DNA of 64,000 nt, taken from assembly GCA_964017045.1 (NCBI GenBank), contig OZ024807.1:9982393-10046392 (forward strand), given 5' to 3'. This DNA comes from Omphiscola glabra. Taxonomy: Eukaryota; Mollusca; Gastropoda; Lymnaeidae. Below are positions 46,082 through 57,594 of this stretch, piece after piece. Made by a program: the position numbers and the translations under genes. Numbering within the stretch: the first letter of the stretch is position 1; every line of letters starts with the position of its first letter. The notes under the pieces were generated by a model. It saw nothing but the letters and a program-made list of their open reading frames with translations. It searched no databases and was not told where the DNA came from.

Positions 46082-48945
46082 GCTGTGTGTTATAATTAAG
46101 TGAGATGTTTTATGTTCTATTCCCTGGTCGCAAAGACTCTGACTCTTTGGTGGTGTTGGTTTTTGTGCATTTTTCTTGCTGTTCACAATCATGCAGTACA
46201 TGAGGTGATAAATAGAAAACCAACCAAGACTGCAATCATTGCTGCGTAGAAAATGAAAGGACATTTGACCTTGGGATATCAAGCTCTATGGAATTCCTTT
46301 TGCTGATTTGATATGGTAATATTTTACTAAGCAAACAAATAGTTTAGTAGACAAATTAGTGCCTAATGTAGGAAAAAAATCCAGATTTTTTTAAAGATGA
46401 ATAATGCTGTTAAGTTACATCAATAATCTTCAGCACTGAAAATACTAGATGTTGATTTCATGAATTTCTTCAAAACAGAAATCCTGTCGTATTTTTTAGA
46501 AAGCTATTCGAACCAAAACTGGATTTAACTTTAAAAAAATCTGTGTGCTAATCCTCCAGTCTATAATTTTTAAACCAAAATTATACAATCTATAAGTTGC
46601 ATTTGACGTTGAATTTTGCAGTTGTTATTGTTATTCTGTAAAGATTTTTTTATTTTTAACATTGAGGCTTCTTCTCTCAACTGTCCATCGCTTAACCTTT
46701 TAATGGAATCTACAAAAGGAATGGGAATACAGGTTGCATCTAACTGTAAATAGAAAAATACACATCTCTGAGAAAAGATTATCAAATTTAGTGTATATTT
46801 TGTGAATCAGCAAAATGTGTTATGTCTGAGATGACAGTAAGATGATCTGCTTAATTTCTGGATTCCATTTGTGCTCTATATTTGTCTATGTGGCAAAGAG
46901 TATTTTCATGTTGCTGAATAAGAGCAGTTTTGCCACAAACTCCAGGACATAATAAAAGGTTAGTAACTTAAATGTTTAGAGGTGTTTCAATATTTTTGTT
47001 AAAACCTACCTTCCTTTCATATCATCAAGACCCACCTCAGGTAATCTTTTAAATTGTCCATTAATCCTTCTTTTGACCCTGTTAATTTGAAGTGATGTTA
47101 ATCTTGTTTACAATCTTTCCAGCATTTGGTATATTCCTAATGACCTATTGAGCACACAAACTGCAAAATGCATTTATTTGTAAGAAATTTCTATTGAAAT
47201 TTGAAGGTTTATGGTTTGCAATAGGATGCCATCATTTTTTTTTAAAAATAGAAAATAGACGTTTCATTAAAGCTGTAGGAACAATATTAGTTTTAGTACG
47301 ACCAAAATTGAATTAACAAAAGTTTTCTTTTTTTTGTGGTCAATCAGGTTTAGTCTGGCAGCTTAAGCTGCATTGACTGATCTGATCTCATCTGAATGTT
47401 ATTGTTTCTCTATTATTTTAGCCCCAGAGGTGGCCATGAACTGAAAGGTTGTGCTCCTGTCTGTGTGATTACCTCAGCTGTGCTGTGTTTTTTATTTCTT
47501 TATTTCTTTATTTCGACTTTCATGTGCCTCTGTCACTACTATTATAATATCTTCACCAGGAATACATTATATGGGGATTATAAAGGAGGATTAAGTAGAA
47601 TAATACTGTCAATTTTTAATTCTTTTTATCAAGTCTCCCGTCAACAAGTGAGGACTTGCACCCCTAAATACTGGTAACTTAATAACGGCTTGTTTACACA
47701 CAAAAAAAAAGTTAACAGTTTTGGTCTTCATCCCCATGGGTTTGTTAAAAGTATTTGATTATATCCTTTACCAATGTTTAAATCCTTTAAAATGTAAGTT
47801 GGTCATGTTTAAATTGAAAACTTATACATATTGTTTGAAGAAAACATGATTTTTGTCTTCATATGTTGTTTTTTCTGTTTGATAAAACTTTGTTTTATTT
47901 AGTTCCACTAGTGTGTGTCTATGCGCACCATTTGAACAATGAAACAAATATAGATTATAGTTATAGCTTTAATTTAACTATCAATTTTGATGACATCTTG
48001 ACAAAATATGTTCCAAGTAATGTGCATTTTATCTCTATGTAAATAATTGAAGCAATCCATACAAACTGTATTATTTATGAAAGTTAGAAGCCTGCAATGT
48101 TTTTCTACTGCCATAATCCATTCTAGAATCTCTGTTTCTTTCAGACATTTTTGTATAGTTTTTTTTGTTTAAATATGTATTTATATGTTAATCCAACACT
48201 TTTCAAACCTGTTCACATTTGTCACAGGGGCATTTTATCTACTAAGAAGTGGCCTATTATTGGGTAAATCCAAATAAGATTGCACCTTTATATAATATAG
48301 TGTCATCTTGTCTTTGGATCATGATTTATCTCAACAGTGCTGCTCACTGAGCTGACATTTTTTTCTTAATATTTGTAAGTTTGTGGAATTTTTAATTAGT
48401 GTGTGCTGAGACTGAAAAGACCCCCCACCCCCACCCCTCCCCCCTCTGAGAAGGAAATAGTAAGTAATAAAAAAAAAGTATGACAACAAAGCTCATCATA
48501 GCACCTTTTCTGTTTGGTATTGAACCTACAATTTATACAAGATAAAATATTTTACATCTTTTATTTGCAAGAACCGGTCAGTTTCCAGTTTTGGCAGCAT
48601 TCAGTTGTTTTCCCGCCATGACCACATTATGATAGTATAACACACATCAATAGTAGGGTTTGTTGTGTATATTGCATTTAAAAAGGTGTTCAGTGATGGT
48701 TTTTAAATAATTGTATTTTCTAAGAAAAATGTAAGCCCCAACTGCATCTTTAAAATATCTTTTTTTTTTTGTTGAAGCTGAAATAATTATATTTTTTTAT
48801 CTCCTGATTTGTACTGTGTACAATGAAGTGAAGAAACGTCACGTCTTTTGTTTTATTTTTATGACATTTTGACAAAAATGAGGTGTGAAATAATTGCAGG
48901 AAAATACATATGTTATTTATGAAAATAAAATAGACAACTTATAAC
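46082..48945 (+). other. POU2F 3' UTR region
   Basis: T-rich, non-coding. A likely poly(A) signal AATAAA is at 48924-48929, with a GT-rich stretch (atgtgtttgtttcttgg) just downstream. Confidence 0.45.
47422..47439 (+). CDS. Possible alternative last coding piece of POU2F
   Basis: A good acceptor (gtttctctattattttag) is followed in phase 0 by PQRWP and a TGA. Joined to the internal donor at 45971 it would replace the last 36 residues by five. Inferred from splice signals only. Confidence 0.25.
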   Translation, partial: PQRWP

Positions 48946-48950
48946 AATGC

Positions 48951-48956
48951 TTTATT
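48951..48956 (-). terminator. Candidate poly(A) signal on the minus strand
   Basis: TTTATT on the plus strand is AATAAA on the minus strand. It is 22 bases from the plus-strand signal at 48924, so 3' ends of two convergent transcripts could overlap here. Use of this site by the DIX gene would mean an 8.5-kb 3' UTR and is not proved. Confidence 0.2.
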
Positions 48957-48959
48957 GAC

Positions 48960-50012
48960 AATGTGTTTGTTTCTTGGTACGTTATAAATTATCAATGGGT
49001 GATATATAACGTTTAAAACTGCTTAAAAGACCGGCAGATTTTAGGACTTTTAAAAAGTTTATGATTAAGATGAATTATGGATTTTGTAAATATTTTCCCC
49101 AACTCAATTTTACAGTCCAATCTTTTATTAGCACATGCAAGTGGTTTTAAACAAATTTTAAAAATGCATTGATAACCATAAATAAATATAGGACAAAAAT
49201 TGCATATTACAAATGAACACTTAGATCTAACTCAAAAAAAATTGTAAAAATTATTTTTCTTTCAAAAGCGACTGCCTAACAAGGGAGCTCACCTTCAAGC
49301 TGGTCAGCCAACCCAACTACCTGGTGACTAAGACATCAGTCTCTTTGGAAAGTCTCCAAATTTTGAGTGTAATTTGTGTGCCTTGATCTGAGACAGCTTT
49401 ATTACTAAAAAAAAAGTCTTACCAAAGACTCAAATGTTCAATTCAAATTAAAAACTTTATCATATCGAGTTTATCTGAATTCTTATGAGCCCTTATTGAG
49501 AGCAAACGATCAAAATTATAAAACCTCATTTTTTCCAAACGTTTCAAATATTGTAACACCCACTGTGCAGCAGAATTATAATTATAAACAAGCTATATAT
49601 TGCAAAATGAGGATGAAATAACAGCTTCTTCATACACTTTACATTTACCATACAGTAGACTAGAGTGTTAAAATATACAGAAAATTAAAATAATGAGAAT
49701 TTTCTTCAGAGATCCCCGTTTGTATGCTTCGATTAAGCAGCCTTTTACAAATGAGTATAAATTAAACCAGGACTTAATTAGCTGGATAAAAATTTTTGTT
49801 TTGTTTTAAATTGTAAATGAGTTACAATATATTTACAAGCATATCTTCATCAAACAGGACTGAAGCATACGGCTGGTTAATATTTAAAAAACCTGAACAG
49901 ACGGTGATAGTTTAAAAAAAAAAATCTCTACATCTACCAACACCATTTCTCAAGTAAATGATTGACATTTTGTAAGAAGATTGAACAATAAGAATTCTGC
50001 CGTTGAGAGGAT
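48960..50012. other. Intergenic or distal UTR, nothing recognised
   Basis: A-rich on the plus strand; no gene or element seen. Confidence 0.4.
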
Positions 50013-51283
50013 AACAATGTTGTAATGGCTAGACGATAGAATGTAGGTATTTTAAATAACAATGTTGTAATGGTCCAGAGGATAGAATGTAGGTATTTTA
50101 AATAACAATGTTGTAATGGCTAGAGGATAGAATGTAGGTATTTTAAATAACAATGTTGTAATGGCTAGAAGATAGAATGTAGGTATTTTAAATAACAATG
50201 TTGTAATGGTCCAGAGGATAGAATGTAGGTATTTTAAATAACAATGTTGTAACGGCTAGAGGATAGAATGTAGGTATTTTAAATAACAATGTTGTAATGG
50301 CTAGAGGATAGAATGTAGGTATTTTAAATAACAATGTTGTAATGGTCCAGAGGATAGAATGTAGGTATTTTAAATAACAATGTTGTAATGGCTAGAGGAT
50401 AGAATGTAGGTATTTTAAATAACAATGTTGTAATGGCTAGAAGATAGAATGTAGGTATTTTAAATAACAATGTTGTAATTGCTAGAAGATAGAATGTAGG
50501 TATTTTAAATAACAATGTTGTAACGGCTAGAGGATAGAATGTAGGTATTTTAAATAACAATGTTGTAATGGCTAGAGGATAGAATGTAGGTATTTTAAAT
50601 AACAATGTTGTAACGGCTAGAGGATAGAATGTAGGTATTTTAAATAACAATGTTGTAATGGCTAGAGAATAGAATGTAGGTATTTTAAATGACAATGTTG
50701 TAACGGCTAGAAGATAGAATGTAGATATTTTAAATAACAATGTTGTAACGGCTAGAAGATAGAATGTAGATATTTTAAATAATAATGTTGTAACAGCTAG
50801 AAGATAGAATGTAGGTATTTTAAATAACAATGTTGAAATGGCTAGAGGATAGAATGTAGGTATTTTAAATAACAATGTTGTAATGGCTAGAGGATAGAAT
50901 GTAGGTATTTTAAATAACAATGTTGTAATGGCTAGACGATAGAATGTAGATATTTTAAATAACAATGTTGTAATGGCTAGAGGATAGAATGTAGATATTT
51001 TAAATAACAATGTTGTAATGGTCCAGAGGATAGAATGTAGATATTTGAAATAACAATGTTGTAATGGTCCAGAGGATAGAATGTAGATATTTAAAATAAC
51101 AATGTTGTAATTGCTAGAAGATAGAATGTAGATATTTTAAATAACAATGTTGTAATGGTCTAGAAGATAGAATGTAGATATTTTAAATAACAATGTTGTA
51201 ATGGCTAGAGGATAGAATGTAGGTATTTTAAATAACAATGTTGTAATGGCTAGAGGATAGAATGTAGATATTTTAAGTAACAA
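50013..51283. repeat. 45-bp minisatellite, about 28 copies
   Basis: Unit aacaatgttgtaatggctag plus aggatagaatgtaggtattttaaat; some copies have tccag (46 bp). Because 45 is divisible by three, it yields a false 228-codon frame of a 15-residue repeat (FKIPTFYPLAITTLL) on the minus strand at 50324-51010. Confidence 0.95.
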
Positions 51284-51453
51284 ACTGAGGAAGACATTGG
51301 GTGCAGTTGCATTATTTTCTAAATGTATTCCCTTAAAAACAATTTACACCATGTAGCACAAAAAAACACTGTATGAAACTATGACCTTCAGAGACAGAAA
51401 TTATAGTTTTTAGAGCTGTTCTGCACTTATTTTTCTAACCTATTGCATAAGAC

Positions 51454-51816
51454 CAGGGTTGGATAAACTATGGCCCGCTGGCCGCAAAAATGCATTACGG
51501 CCTGCAACTGATATTATGCGGCCCTCAAAGGCATTTAGAAATTAAAAACAATTACTTTATTTTTTAAAGTTATTTTGTTGAATTTTACAGAATTTCATGT
51601 ACCGTTATGATTGTTTTAACATTTTTTATCAAATTTCTTTCTTTTTTTCAAAAACAGTCCTTGACTTTTGTCATGTAATGCTAAAATGCGAATTTACCGA
51701 TTTTATCATAGAGAAATTTTTATCGACATTTAAAAAGGACATAATATGCATGCAGCCCCCCAATAGATTTACATTTGTCAATGTGGCCCTCCGCACAAAA
51801 AGTTTGCCCACCCCTG
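51454..51816. mobile_element. 363-bp hAT-type element
   Basis: Ends CAGGGTTGGATAAACTATGG and (reverse complement) CAGGGGTGGGCAAACTTTTT, a widespread hAT terminus, followed by ggccc blocks on both sides. Flanks CATAAGAC (51446-51453) and TATAAGAC (51818-51825, one extra base between) match at seven of eight. Confidence 0.85.
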
Positions 51817-51825
51817 GTATAAGAC

Positions 51826-52930
51826 ACACAAAAAAAAAAAAAAGCTAATTTTAAAAAAAAAGCTAATTATATAAACAAAGTAGAGATATCATTGCAAAGG
51901 TTCATTACATTTTGGCAGACATAGTAAAAGAAAATCAAATGTGATAAATGTAGATTTTAAGTACATTTATAAATATCAATACAGATGAAAATTACAGCAA
52001 TTGCAAAGAAATTTTATTAAAGTTCAAAAACGTTCGCACACTTGCTGCAATCAAATATTTGGCACCAAATAAAAAATATTGTTTTCATCATCATGCTCCC
52101 CCCTCCCCAAACCCCCTATTGCCACTGTAACCTAGTTAAGTCCCCAGGCCTTACTGTCTTAAAGTCTAAATTTTAATATAGAAACTTGTTCTAGAATGTT
52201 AACATAAAACTGACCTAGAGCTTGCTAAAAACATATAGTTAGACAGCAGTGGGAGAAACACTGTAGAGAACTGGTTGTATTGTAAAGACAAGTATAAACT
52301 ATAATGCAAAATAATAAATTCATGACAACAGTGATTCAATCTGGAAAATGTTCAATAGGAATTCAATAAAAAAAATAAATCGACAATTCTTATAATTTTT
52401 TGTTCAAAGTCTTGCAAGTTATTACAAGTCTAATTATTATTTTAAGTTGCTCTATTTTTGTAAGAGAAAAAGAATGCGTAGTTAGATACTGCGAAGATCT
52501 CATATTTCATGCAAATCTCTAGATGCAAATAAGGTAACCCATTCTGAAATAATAAACCGGAATCAAATATTGATCTTAAAGATTTTGATAAAAGCAATGA
52601 CATCAACAAAAGGCCAAGGGGCATGCAGCGTCACTGATGATGAATGAAAACAGTCATGAAAAAAATTCTAAATTTAAGATTTTTTAGTTTATGAATTAAG
52701 TCACAATTCATCATGAGATACATCAAATCCAATTTCACAAGGCAAGCAGGGGAGGATGTGAAAACCAAGCTAAAAATAACTGCAGATATAAAAAAAACAA
52801 AAAAACTCAGAAACAAGCTTGAGAGAAATGTTTGATGCATTGCAGTAATACCAAGCTGAGAGATTGGCAAGTCAATCCAACTAAAAGCACATCATGAACA
52901 ATGCTAAGATCACGTTAGCTTGTAGTAAAC
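51826..52930. other. Intergenic, nothing recognised
   Basis: No supported gene or element. Confidence 0.45.
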
Positions 52931-53182
52931 ATTGAGCCAAGAACCAATGAGATCATCAGGGATAAATCGGGTGAGAATACATTTATGGTGGTAGTGATCA
53001 CTGCTTTTCACAAACAACTACCACAGCACAGTATATCGATTTCTGACATGGCTTCCATTGAGCCAAGAACCAATGAGATCATCAGGGATAAATCGGGTGA
53101 GAATACATTTATGGTGGTAGTGATCACTGCTTTTCACAAACAACTACCACAGCACAGTATATCGATTTCTGACATGGCTTCC
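52931..53182. repeat. 126-bp tandem duplication
   Basis: attgagccaagaaccaatga begins at 52931 and again at 53057. Copies appear identical, so it is recent. 126 is divisible by three, which explains a repeated open frame over it. Confidence 0.92.
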
Positions 53183-56100
53183 ATCACGTTCAATACTGGC
53201 CTTTTTGATGTCTACTCTTTAAATGAAACAAAAACAAAAAAAACAACAAAAAATGTATTGAAATTTTGGGGGTTGGGGGGGGGGGGGGGGACGTGCCATG
53301 TTGGTAAAAGGGTCGTGAGGACAAAACTGAGATCCATAAATAGTTTAGGTCATTCATTGCCTAATGTCACAATTTTATGAAGGGTCTGTCAGGCCCAAAA
53401 ATCCATAGCATATAAAATAAAATACAAGCATAATTCTGTACAGAGTATTTAAAAAAATTATGTGAAATTAAATAAAAAATTTAGGTGGGATAAAGTGGCT
53501 CATTAGTGAACTGTACAAGGTGTTTATTAGAACAACAACAAAATTAGGAACATGGAAAGAAAAGGACACTGGTAACCACTGAATGAAAGAACTGTTTAAA
53601 AAAAAAGAATGATGAATAGCATTATCTGTACATGATTAAATGCCCTTGGGGAAACACAATTGAGGTCACAAAATATTAGTTTTAATTAATTTTCAGTCCA
53701 ATCAAAACAGAAAATATAATTTATTTAAGGAAGAATTTTTTTTTTTAATTATTTTTCTTTGGAGTATAAATTATTTATTTTTTAAATATCTTTAAAAAAA
53801 AAATTATTTTTTTAAAAAGGTAGTGCTCATTAGTACCCTTTTTAATTTTACTTAAACCCAAAAAATATAATTCTAGCCTGGAATATATTTAATTACTTGT
53901 ATGTCATTATGCTTATTTTCCAAGTGAATTTTTCAACAAAAAAAATAATTAAAAATTGACAAATATAGAACCTAGATAAGTCAAAAATAGTAAATTACCG
54001 GTACATTAAAATTATGCATTTCAAGGTTTACTTGAATTAAAAAATATGTTTTTTTAGTACTAACCATGACATTGCCTGTACTGAGTTATGGCAAAATGCA
54101 CAAGTCAGTAGAGCTAACGCTTATAACTTAAAGATACTTTGCATAAATGAGACAGGCTTTCAAAAAAAATTTACATTAGCAGATAAAGGCTACACAATGT
54201 TCAAACCTTCTTGAAATGAGTATTAAAGACAAAAATAAATAGAGACACCGTGACATATGATGCCTTGGATTAGGGTTGGACAAATATAAAAATTTGTACC
54301 AAATGACAATAACAAAATTATTTAAAAATATATAAATTAGTTGGATCTTTCAGAAAAATAAAAATCAAGACCATTAGAACAAATTTGTTTTTTTAACTAA
54401 AAGAAAATATAAGGCAATCTTCTGTGGCATGACCAAAAACAAATAATCTGGATTTGAACAATAAGAGAAAAACCTCCTGTCATCAGCCAATGATGTCAAT
54501 TTCTAAAATAAATATCAGTAATATAATTCTATTTGCCAATTAGAATTCAACATTGATAAATCCATTTCAAATGGGAACAAGAATATAAATATTTAGGAGA
54601 CGATTGGCAAATTCTGTTGCTTTTTTGCAGGCTGAATTGAAATCGCCACAATGCTTAAAAAATACCTGACAAACTATATTGTCAAGTGGGAAAAGCCAGT
54701 AAAGGAACTCTTGTACTAAAATCTTTGAAGTTTTAATTGAACAATTACAAATTTACAAACCTGACAATCACTTATGCAGCAATTAACAGACTTTAAAAAA
54801 AAATGATTCCTCAAGATAACTAGCGCCACCTATCTAGGGACATGACAACATCAATAGCAATCACATATTTAATCAGACTAATGTAACATCAAGAGGCAGT
54901 GGGGGGCAAAAAATGCTGGCATTATTAGCAAAAGTGTTTCTAAACACACAAAAAAAACAAATCTGCTCTAAAACAAGTTTGTTTTGACATATAAACTATG
55001 TACATATGTTTTGATCTCTCAATGATCAAATATTTAACTATTTAATAAAAGTGAAATATGTTTCTACATCTCTTCCAACAAATTAAAGTTAAAGTGATAA
55101 AGTAATATTTCCCAAAGTCACTTTTATCACAATAATTTGAGTGTTATGTCAAAATGCAAGGTCACGTAATTTTGAAATAAGACTTTGAATTATTTGCTTA
55201 TGAAATAATGGACAAATAAGTCTTGATTTAAGATTTGAAACATTTCTTGACAGGAATGTAGTAAAATAGGCTGTAACCAAATGATACAATTATTTAAAAT
55301 ATTTATAACACTCACTTTGGAGCCTTGTATGATTGGAAATGCATTTAAAAACAGTCTAAGAAAGTTATCTCCTTATCATCAATCCATATTTTGCTTTTTA
55401 CCTAAGAATATCAGAATTTGATGAAATGAAACGCAAGGCCAAAAGAGTTGAAATATTACAGTTCCACTGTTAAACTAACCATTCTACTTCTGAGCTGTTG
55501 TCACTTCTAATAAAACACATCACTAAGTTAGTATAAAGCTATTGAATAATGATATTTTAGTTTAAATATGACAGGATAAAATTGTCTTAATATTGCAGAG
55601 TAACATTTAGTCTCCATTAAAATTCACTGGAAAATGGAGGCAGAAAAGTAGAGGTGGATATCAATGGAGGTAAAAACCGAGTCATGGATTCCTAATATAA
55701 AGATGGCTGATATGTAATTTACAATCTAGCTGTCTGTCTCTTCTTTGTATAAATAATTCCAAGTAGAATGGTAAAAAGAACAATAATACTGGCCATTTAG
55801 ACACTCACTGTAAGAAACAAATATACAAACATAAAAACCGTAGCTATTTAACTATTCTGACATTAAACTGAACAACTCCTGGTTGGTGAATGTGTATGTT
55901 GACCATTTCGCATTCTGTCAATGTTCTGTCACTTCAAATTTTTAACTTGACTCCATACCTTCTTGGGAAATCTTAAGTTTTCAATGCTCGGCAGCACACT
56001 GACAACAAAAAGAAAGTGTGGCGAAAACCTGTATCCCACTGAATGGAAGCTTTTAGCTTATTTATAAAACTGAAGTATCAAATGTTAATTTTAAACCAGC

Positions 56101-57510
56101 TGTCAAATGTGACAGTGTAACAATTAAAATTGGTGGAAAGCTATTTTCTTAATTCAGAAGCTTTCAAAACAAGTTTTGATGAAAACATTTCACTTGACTT
56201 TTAAAAAAAAACAAAAAAAAACAATGTGTTAAACAATTTGAAAGTAACCATAGCAATGTCATCATAGATTTCCAGCATACAAATATTGTGATTAAGAACA
56301 ACCAGAAACAATTTTTGAACACAACAGATTAAATCCTCAAACAAAATGGAATGAAAATGTAAGCTGTCAAAAACAAAAGCGGAATGCCAAATTTTCAGCC
56401 ATTTGAAAAAGGAAAGTGTGTAAACATGAAAAAAGTCACAACTGTTTATTTTGATATATGTTTTTTGGAATACGATGCCTAATTAAGTACAAAGGCAAAT
56501 TAATTTTTAATTTTTTTTTGAAAGCAATTTTATACATTTTAATTAAAGAAATCACAGCCTCAGCGCACACAAAGTTGTAAATCACTTGAAAAAAAAATGT
56601 ACCTATACATTTAATGAAAGTACAAGAGCAGAACTATGAAGAAATAAGTGGTAGGTTTTCATAACTGCATTCTTACACAGATTTACCAGAACAGTGAGGG
56701 CAAGAGGTCTAAAAACTCTTAAAGATTTATGCTAAAGATTTTGTTCTTATATGAAGATTTTGTTCCTGAAAATGTCAAAAGAAACACAGGGACTTCAATC
56801 GTATTGCTCAAATTTTACCGCAGTGATAAATCCGTTTTAATTTTCAACCTTTAAAAAAAAAAAAATTTAACATAAATTATAATGGTATTAACCAGGGAAC
56901 ATCTAAAAAGATGTATCATTGACCATGAAGCATGTTGTTAGTCATCTTACAAATTAACTTTTAACCTCTGCTTGGATCTGAACACTTTTTGACAAAACAA
57001 CCAGTCAACAGCCAGCAGGTTTAATTCACAACTCTGTTACTAAAGCAATGGTGTGGGGTGGGGTGAGGGGGTGTAGGGTTAGGATTCCAGCAGTGGAACC
57101 CAGGCCCAACAATAACTTAACCCACCAATGTTCAATTCAATCATTCAATCAGTTAGCCATGGAAATAAGCTATGGGTCGGTTCTAATGACCGCTAATGGA
57201 AACAGAAGAAACCAAGAAACAACAATGCTTAAAGCATCGCAAGGGTTTATACAAATACAAGAACACAACATGTTACCTGGTGACAACTGACCTCACTTGA
57301 AATCACCAGTAGGTTCTTCAAGACGCTTAGGTTCCTACACACAATGGCTAGGACACAGATTGATATATGTACTAGAATAAATCAACACATGACTGGCTAA
57401 CATCACAGCTGGATTAGAAAGCCCACCATTATATCACCGCAGTTCCTTCATAGATATGCCATCATATATACACATGGTTCTGTGTTTCCCTCGTAAAAAT
57501 GATGCCACCA
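53183..57510. other. Long AT-rich stretch downstream of the DIX gene stop
   Basis: No exon, RNA gene or element is supported, apart from a run of 16 G (53275-53290). Being A-rich on the plus strand, it would be U-rich if transcribed as the 3' UTR of the minus-strand DIX gene. Confidence 0.4.
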
Positions 57511-57594
57511 TCAACACACGGTTCCATGTTCCACCTCAAGCCATGCCACAATTTTGCCTTCCCAGCCAGGAAGGATGTCATCATCATTAGACAG
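57511..57594 (-). CDS. DIXDC1: DIXDC1 last exon: end of DIX
   Basis: 27 codons plus [16 protein letters not shown], then [14 protein letters not shown]. Acceptor gctatctgcag. Confidence 0.92.
   Translation of the reverse strand: MSNDDDILPGWEGKIVAWLEVEHGTVC

Noticed and set aside
50324..51010. A 228-codon open frame on the minus strand
   Set aside because: It is a 45-bp minisatellite read in a frame divisible by three; no splice signals, no start context and no family.
52985..53380. A 131-codon plus-strand frame with a repeated block
   Set aside because: It is the 126-bp tandem duplication, with no intron or family evidence.
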